DNA of 64,000 nt from Burkholderiales bacterium. GTDB lineage: Bacteria > Pseudomonadota > Gammaproteobacteria > Burkholderiales > Burkholderiaceae_C. The translations under genes were made by a program, and so were the position numbers. Below, in pieces: positions 59,582-64,000 of this stretch (positions are counted from its first letter, which is position 1; each line of letters begins with the position of its first letter). The notes beneath the pieces are model-generated. The model saw only the letters and a program-made list of their open reading frames with translations. It did no database searches and was not told the DNA's origin. The stretch spans positions 1 through 64,000 of the forward strand of contig JACRAY010000017.1 in NCBI GenBank assembly GCA_016213325.1. Direction: 5' to 3'.

Positions 59582-60964
59582 TCAGACCGGCACGGCAACG
59601 AGGTCGTGCCCTTCGGTGGCGACCACGCGCGCCTTCGTGAAGTCGCCCACCGCCAGCCGCTTGCTCAGCTTTTCCGGCGCCAGCAGTTTCACGGTCCCGT
59701 CGATCTCCGGGGCATCGGCATAAGAGCGGCCCGTCGCGCCCTTGCGGCCCAGCGCCGGGGCCGAATCGACGAGCACCTGCATGGTGGCGCCCACGCGGCG
59801 CAGCAGCTTGCGCGCGGACACTTCCTCGGCCACGGCCATGAAGCGCGCACGGCGCTCCTCACGCACTTCGGCCGGCACCATGCCGGTCAGTTCGTTGGCT
59901 GCGGCGCCTTCCACCGGGCTGTAGGCGAAGCAGCCGGCGCGGTCGATTTCGGCTTCCCGCATGAAGTCGAGCAGGTCCTGGAACTCGCTTTCCGTCTCAC
60001 CGGGAAAACCGGCGATGAAGGTGCTGCGGATCACGATCTCGCGGCAGCCCTCGCGCCAGCGCCGGATGCGCTCGAGGTTCTTCTCGCCGCTGGCCGGGCG
60101 CTTCATGCGCCTGAGTACGTCGGGGTGGCTGTGCTGGAACGGCACGTCCAGGTAGGGCAGCACCTTGCCTGCGGCCATCAGCGGGATCACGTCGTCGACG
60201 CTGGGGTACGGGTAGACGTAATGCAGCCGCACCCACGCGCCGTACGGCTCGGCCAGCTCCGACAGCGACTGCACCAGCTCCAGCATGCGCGTCTTGACGG
60301 GCCGCCCGTCGAAGAAGCCCGTGCGGTACTTCACGTCGACGCCGTAGGCCGACGTGTCCTGGCTGATCACCAGCAGCTCCTTCACGCCGCCTTCGAACAG
60401 CGCGCGCGCTTCCTTCAGCACGTCGCCGATGGGCCGGCTCACCAGGTCGCCGCGCATCGAAGGGATGATGCAGAAAGTGCAGCGGTGGTTGCAGCCTTCG
60501 CTGATCTTCAGGTAAGCGTAGTGCCGGGGCGTGAGCTTGATGCCGGGGAACCTGGAAGAACCCGCAAGCGGGTTGGGGACCAGGTCGGTGAACGGGTCGT
60601 GCGGCTTCGGCAGGTGCGAGTGCACCGCGTCCATCACTTCCTGCGTCGCATGCGGCCCGGTCACGGCCAGCACCGAAGGATGCATCTCCCGCACCAGGTT
60701 GTCGCCTGTGTGGCCCGCCCGGGCGCCCAGGCAGCCGGTGACGATGACCTTGCCGTTGGCGGCCAGGGCCTCGCCGATGGTGTCCAGGCTTTCCTTCACG
60801 GCGTCGTCGATGAAGCCGCAGGTGTTGACGATGACGAGGTCGGCGCCCTCGAAGGTCTTCGAGGTGGCGTAGCCTTCGGCGCTCAGCTGGGTCAGGATCA
60901 GTTCGGAATCGGTCAGCGCCTTGGGGCAGCCCAGGCTCACGAATCCCACTTTGGGGGTACTCAT
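59582..60964 (-). CDS. rimO: ribosomal protein S12 methylthiotransferase RimO
   Basis: 460 aa radical-SAM enzyme that methylthiolates Asp88 of S12. The N-terminal UPF0004 domain binds one iron-sulfur cluster through C13, C49 and C78; the radical-SAM motif CNHRCTFC gives C158, C162 and C165; a TRAM domain ends the protein (about 395-460). The start [21 protein letters not shown] fits RimO. Convergent with tRNA-Leu; an inverted repeat lies upstream. Confidence 0.97.
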   Translation of the reverse strand: MSTPKVGFVSLGCPKALTDSELILTQLSAEGYATSKTFEGADLVIVNTCGFIDDAVKESLDTIGEALAANGKVIVTGCLGARAGHTGDNLVREMHPSVLAVTGPHATQEVMDAVHSHLPKPHDPFTDLVPNPLAGSSRFPGIKLTPRHYAYLKISEGCNHRCTFCIIPSMRGDLVSRPIGDVLKEARALFEGGVKELLVISQDTSAYGVDVKYRTGFFDGRPVKTRMLELVQSLSELAEPYGAWVRLHYVYPYPSVDDVIPLMAAGKVLPYLDVPFQHSHPDVLRRMKRPASGEKNLERIRRWREGCREIVIRSTFIAGFPGETESEFQDLLDFMREAEIDRAGCFAYSPVEGAAANELTGMVPAEVREERRARFMAVAEEVSARKLLRRVGATMQVLVDSAPALGRKGATGRSYADAPEIDGTVKLLAPEKLSKRLAVGDFTKARVVATEGHDLVAVPV

Positions 60965-61014
60965 GTGTGCAATTGTCCCATCCACGCCCAAGTCGAGCCG
61001 ACTTCGGGGGTATG

Positions 61015-61108
61015 GAACGCAGAAGACGCAGAAATTGCGCAGAAGACGCAAAAGAAGCCCATGGAATTTTTCTGTGTCTTCTGCGAAGTTTCTGCGTCTT
61101 CTGCGTTC
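61015..61108. repeat. 94-bp imperfect inverted repeat upstream of rimO
   Basis: Arms of about 43 bp, starting GAACGCAGAAGACGCAGAAA at 61015 and ending in its exact complement at 61108. Within each arm the unit CGCAGAAGACGCA (or a one-base variant) occurs twice, so it is both an inverted and a tandem repeat. A CCATGG palindrome lies at the centre. No gene is inside. Confidence 0.8.
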
Positions 61109-61133
61109 AAAGCCTCCGAGGACGCCACGGGAG

Positions 61134-61322
61134 TCAACTGACGAGCCAGAGCAACCCCAGGCCGAGCAGGATGCTCGACAGGCCGAAGAACCTGAGCTGC
61201 CCGTCGCGCAGCTCCAGCAGCTTCAGGAAGGTCTGCCGCCAGCCGGTGGGTGACAGGAACGGGAACAGGCCTTCCAGCACCAGCATCAGGGCCAGGGCGG
61301 CCCAGAAGATGTCGCTGTCCAA
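61134..61322 (-). CDS. DUF2065 (YjeT-like) small membrane protein
   Basis: 62 aa with two hydrophobic segments (about 5-24 and 44-61) joined by the conserved [25 protein letters not shown] loop (blocks PTGWRQ and LRFFG). YjeT/DUF2065 proteins follow hflC in many proteobacteria. Function unknown. It lies 3 nt after hflC, so it is in the same operon. Confidence 0.9.
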   Translation of the reverse strand: MDSDIFWAALALMLVLEGLFPFLSPTGWRQTFLKLLELRDGQLRFFGLSSILLGLGLLWLVS

Positions 61323-61325
61323 GAC

Positions 61326-62234
61326 CTACTTCTTGGCGGGCGCCGATGGTTGCGGACTTGCGCTGCCGCGGAAAGCCTTGAAGAACTCGGAGCCCGACGG
61401 GTCGACCACCAGCACGTCGCTCTTCTTGCTGAAGCTCGCCCGGTAGGCCTCGAGGCTGCGGTAGAACTGCGCGAACTGCGGATCGCGCCCGAAGGCCTCG
61501 CCGTACAGCGCCGCGGCCTGGGCGTCGCCCTCGCCCTTGATCTTCTGGGCGTCGCGGTAGGCATTGGCGATGGTGATCTCGCGCTGGCGGTCGGCGTCGG
61601 CGCGGATCTTCTCGCCTTCGGCGGCGCCGGTGGAGCGCAGCTCGTTGGCCACGCGCTTGCGCTCGGCCTCCATGCGGCGATAGACCGACTCGGTGATCGT
61701 GTCCTGGTAGTCGGCGCGGGTGATGCGCACGTCGATGACGTCGATGCCCCATGGCTTGGCGCCCTTCACCACTTCGATGACTTCGCGCTTCACGTCGCTC
61801 ATCAACTGCTCGCGGCGCGCCGACAGCAGCTCGCGCACGGTGCGGCGGTTGATCTCTTCCTGGAAGGCGTTGCGCACCACGCGGTTGAGCTGGTTGGCGC
61901 CGGCCGCCTCGTCGAGGCCCACGTTGCGGATGTACTGCGACGGGTCGGCAATGCGCCAGCGCACGTACCAGTCGACCACCACGCGCTGCTTCTCGGCGGT
62001 GAGCATCGACTCGGTGTCCACGCTGTCCAGCGTGAGCAGGCGCTTGTCGATGTAGCTCACCGTCTGGAACGGCGGCGGCAGCTTCAGGTGCAGGCCCGGC
62101 TCGGTGATCACTTCCTTGATCTGGCCGAGCGCGTAGACCACGCCGAACTGGCGCTGGTCGACCACGAAGAGCATGGAGCTGAGCAGCGCAAGCGCCACCA
62201 GCAGCGAAGAAACGATGAATCCGATGCGGTTCAT
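61326..62234 (-). CDS. hflC: FtsH modulator HflC
   Basis: 302 aa SPFH/band-7 membrane protein that with HflK surrounds FtsH and limits its access to substrates. One N-terminal helix (about 5-25) is followed by the band-7 domain with VDQRQFGVVYALGQIKEV and GIDVIDVRITRADYQDTI, and an Ala/Glu-rich coiled coil (about 210-260). A Pro-rich tail ends the protein. It lies 13 nt after hflK. Confidence 0.96.
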   Translation of the reverse strand: MNRIGFIVSSLLVALALLSSMLFVVDQRQFGVVYALGQIKEVITEPGLHLKLPPPFQTVSYIDKRLLTLDSVDTESMLTAEKQRVVVDWYVRWRIADPSQYIRNVGLDEAAGANQLNRVVRNAFQEEINRRTVRELLSARREQLMSDVKREVIEVVKGAKPWGIDVIDVRITRADYQDTITESVYRRMEAERKRVANELRSTGAAEGEKIRADADRQREITIANAYRDAQKIKGEGDAQAAALYGEAFGRDPQFAQFYRSLEAYRASFSKKSDVLVVDPSGSEFFKAFRGSASPQPSAPAKK

Positions 62235-62247
62235 TGGCGGCCTTCCC

Positions 62248-63522
62248 TCAGCGCGTTTCGCGTTCGCGGCTGCGCGCGGCGTCGCGCGTGCGCGGATCGA
62301 CCGGGGCCGCCCCGGCGGGCGCCGCGGGCACGGCCGGCGCCGCGGGTTCGACCGCGGCGGTGCCGCCCTGCGCCACCTGCTGGATGATCTTGTCGAGCGG
62401 CAGGAACAGCATGTTGGAGCCCTGCCGCGACTCGACCATCACCTTGGTGACGTTCGAGTAGACCTGCTGCATGGTCTCGATGTACATGCGGTCGCGCGTG
62501 ACCTGCGGCGCGCGCTGGTATTCCGCCAGGATGGACTTGAAGCGCTGCGCGTCACCCGAAGCCTGGGCCACGATGCGCGCCTTGTACGCGTTGGACTCCT
62601 CGTTCAGGCGCGCCGCGGCGCCGCGTGCGCGCGGCACCACGTCGTTGGCGTAGGCCTGCGCCTCGTTCTTCGAGCGCTCGCGCTCCTGGCCGGCCTTCAG
62701 CACGTCGTCGAACGCGGCCTGCACCTGCTCGGGCGGGCGCACGCCGCCCTGCTGCATGTTGATGCCCACCACTTCCACGCCGACCTTGTAGCGGTCCAGG
62801 ATGGTCTGCATCAGCGCGCGCACGCGCGGGGCGATCTGGTCGCGTTCTTCGGCCAGCGCCGTGTCCATCTTCATCTTGCCAACCACTTCGCGCACCGCGC
62901 TCTCGGCCGCCTGCACCACGGCTTCAGCCGGGTTCTTGCTTTCGAACAGCCAGGCCCGCGCGTCGTTCAGGCGGTACTGCACGGCGAACTTGATCTCGAC
63001 GATGTTCTCGTCTTCGGTCAGCATGGCCGACTCCTTCAGGCCGGTGGCACGGATCACCGAGTCGCGCCCGACGTCGACCGAGCGGATCTGCGTGACGTAC
63101 ACCACCTCGTGCCGCTGGATCGGGTACGGCAGCCGCCAGTTGAAGCCGGCGCCGACGGTCGACTTGTACTTGCCGAACTGCGTGATGACGGCCTGCTGGC
63201 CTTCCTGCACGATGAAGAAGCCGGTGCCCAGCCAGATCAGCACGACGACCGCCGCGATCAGCCCCGCCCCGACGCCGGCACTGCGCATGTCGGGCTGGAA
63301 GTTGCCGCCGTTGCCGCCGCCGCCGCCCGTGCCGCCGCCGCGGCCGGCGCGCTTGCCGCCGAACAGCCCGCCGAGCTTGCGGTTGAAGTCGCGCCACAGC
63401 TCGTCGAGGTCAGGCGGGCCCTGGTTGGGGCCGCGGCCGTTGCCATTGGGGTCGGGCTTGTTGCCTTCGGGCGGCTTGTTGTCGTCGCCCCGGCCCCAGC
63501 GCGGATCGTTCAGGTTGAACAT
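62248..63522 (-). CDS. hflK: FtsH modulator HflK
   Basis: 424 aa partner of HflC. A Gly/Asn/Pro-rich cytoplasmic N-terminus (NLNDPRWGRGDDNKPPEG) precedes a single membrane helix (about 72-90) and the band-7 domain (EEGQQAVITQFGKY-type segment QEGQQAVITQFGKY, then VGVEVVGINMQQG). The start at 63522 gives the usual N-terminus MFNLNDPRWGRG; in-frame starts at 63579 and a GTG at 63627, which overlaps the hflX stop, are possible. Confidence 0.93.
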   Translation of the reverse strand: MFNLNDPRWGRGDDNKPPEGNKPDPNGNGRGPNQGPPDLDELWRDFNRKLGGLFGGKRAGRGGGTGGGGGNGGNFQPDMRSAGVGAGLIAAVVVLIWLGTGFFIVQEGQQAVITQFGKYKSTVGAGFNWRLPYPIQRHEVVYVTQIRSVDVGRDSVIRATGLKESAMLTEDENIVEIKFAVQYRLNDARAWLFESKNPAEAVVQAAESAVREVVGKMKMDTALAEERDQIAPRVRALMQTILDRYKVGVEVVGINMQQGGVRPPEQVQAAFDDVLKAGQERERSKNEAQAYANDVVPRARGAAARLNEESNAYKARIVAQASGDAQRFKSILAEYQRAPQVTRDRMYIETMQQVYSNVTKVMVESRQGSNMLFLPLDKIIQQVAQGGTAAVEPAAPAVPAAPAGAAPVDPRTRDAARSRERETR

Positions 63523-63623
63523 GCCCCGGAGGCGGCCTTTCAGCCGGGCCCATGGCAGGCTGACGAATTGGAGGTTCATTCGCTTGGGTTTCTTTGTGCT
63601 CTGCTGGGCGTCATTGTGCCGAA

Positions 63624-64000
63624 TCACGCAGCGGGTTCGGGGACCGGTGCGGCCGCCTCGGCCAGCGCCCGGCGCAGTTCGGCGAGGCCCGCCCCGGTGC
63701 GGCTGCTGACGAAGACGCGCGGCGCCTGCCGGGCGTCGATCTCGAAAGTGTCGTGCAGGCGGCGTGGCCGCTGCGACGCATCGATCGCGTCGAGCTTGTT
63801 GAACACCAGCAGCTGGGGCACGTCGGCCGCGCCGATTTCCTGCAACACGCGCTGCACTTCCCCGATCTGCTCGAGGTGGTGCGGGTTGGCGGCGTCCACC
63901 ACGTGCAGCAGCAGGTCGGCATCGGCCGCTTCGTGCAGCGTGGCTTCGAAAGCGTCGATCAGGGTGTGCGGCAGGTCGCGGATGAACCCGACGGTGTCGG
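63624..64000 (-). CDS. hflX: GTPase HflX, C-terminal part (cut by window edge)
   Basis: Only about 125 C-terminal residues are visible; the frame is open to position 64000. The GTPase G3 motif DTVGFIRDLPHTLIDAF, followed by ATLHEAADADLLLHVVDAA, is diagnostic of HflX, a ribosome-splitting heat-shock GTPase; G4 is VFNKLD and G5 is VSSRTGAG. The order hflX-hflK-hflC is conserved. The 5' part lies outside the window. Confidence 0.95.
   Translation of the reverse strand, partial: DTVGFIRDLPHTLIDAFEATLHEAADADLLLHVVDAANPHHLEQIGEVQRVLQEIGAADVPQLLVFNKLDAIDASQRPRRLHDTFEIDARQAPRVFVSSRTGAGLAELRRALAEAAAPVPEPAA

Noticed and set aside
61015..61108. CRISPR array
   Set aside because: The repeated 13-bp units are inverted and tandem without unique spacers, and no cas gene is near.

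Overview
The window is GC-rich, densely coded DNA from a betaproteobacterium, most likely a Comamonadaceae member (Ramlibacter/Variovorax/Acidovorax type). The assignment rests on gene order (rpsB-tsf-pyrH-frr-uppS-cdsA-dxr-rseP-bamA-skp-lpxD-fabZ-lpxA-lpxB-rnhB; greA-carB-carA; hflX-hflK-hflC), a type B L31, an SRP RNA of beta type and protein similarity recognised by eye. No database was searched.

Layout. 1-256: the 5' part of a probable group II intron on the minus strand, running off the window. 301-2316: a minus-strand operon of a small secreted protein and two tandem DUF2145-like secreted paralogues. 2413-2506: 4.5S SRP RNA. 2700-5654: a secreted hypothetical, trxA, rho and rpmE. 5731-8785: a GT-C type membrane glycosyltransferase and a MATE transporter. 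8855-22837: a phosphate/polyphosphate island with polyphosphate:AMP phosphotransferase, an MscS channel with a cyclic-nucleotide-binding domain, the pstSCAB-phoU-phoB-phoR operon, divergent ppx, a small Lys/Pro-rich ribbon-helix-helix-like protein, sixA and ppk1. 22960-25892: a ZnuD-like TonB receptor, a DUF2946-like protein and a small barrel-like protein. 26029-32242: glmM, folP, ftsH, rlmE, divergent yhbY, a DUF4149 protein and greA. 32318-37704: carB, carA and a TrmH-family methyltransferase. 37701-52108: the RNase HII / lipid A / outer-membrane assembly / isoprenoid / translation-factor cluster read from rpsB to rnhB. 52261-57096: amidase, DadA-like oxidase, NnrE-NnrD fusion and an SDR. 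57162-64000: RNase R, tRNA-Leu(CAG), rimO, DUF2065, hflC, hflK and the 3' end of hflX.

How the genes fit together. The island joins phosphate sensing and import (Pst, PhoU, PhoR, PhoB) to polyphosphate synthesis (PPK1), hydrolysis (Ppx) and use (PAP). It carries tandem 11-bp-period Pho-box arrays between pstS and ppx and possible ones before ppk1. The envelope cluster links lipid A synthesis, BamA/Skp assembly and RseP. Between genes lie several dispersed elements: a ~228-bp MITE-like inverted repeat between lpxB and lpxA, a hairpin that supplies the end of carA with a half copy near the SDR gene, a 94-bp inverted repeat upstream of rimO, and a REP-like double hairpin downstream of glmM. I saw no CRISPR array, prophage or complete insertion sequence.
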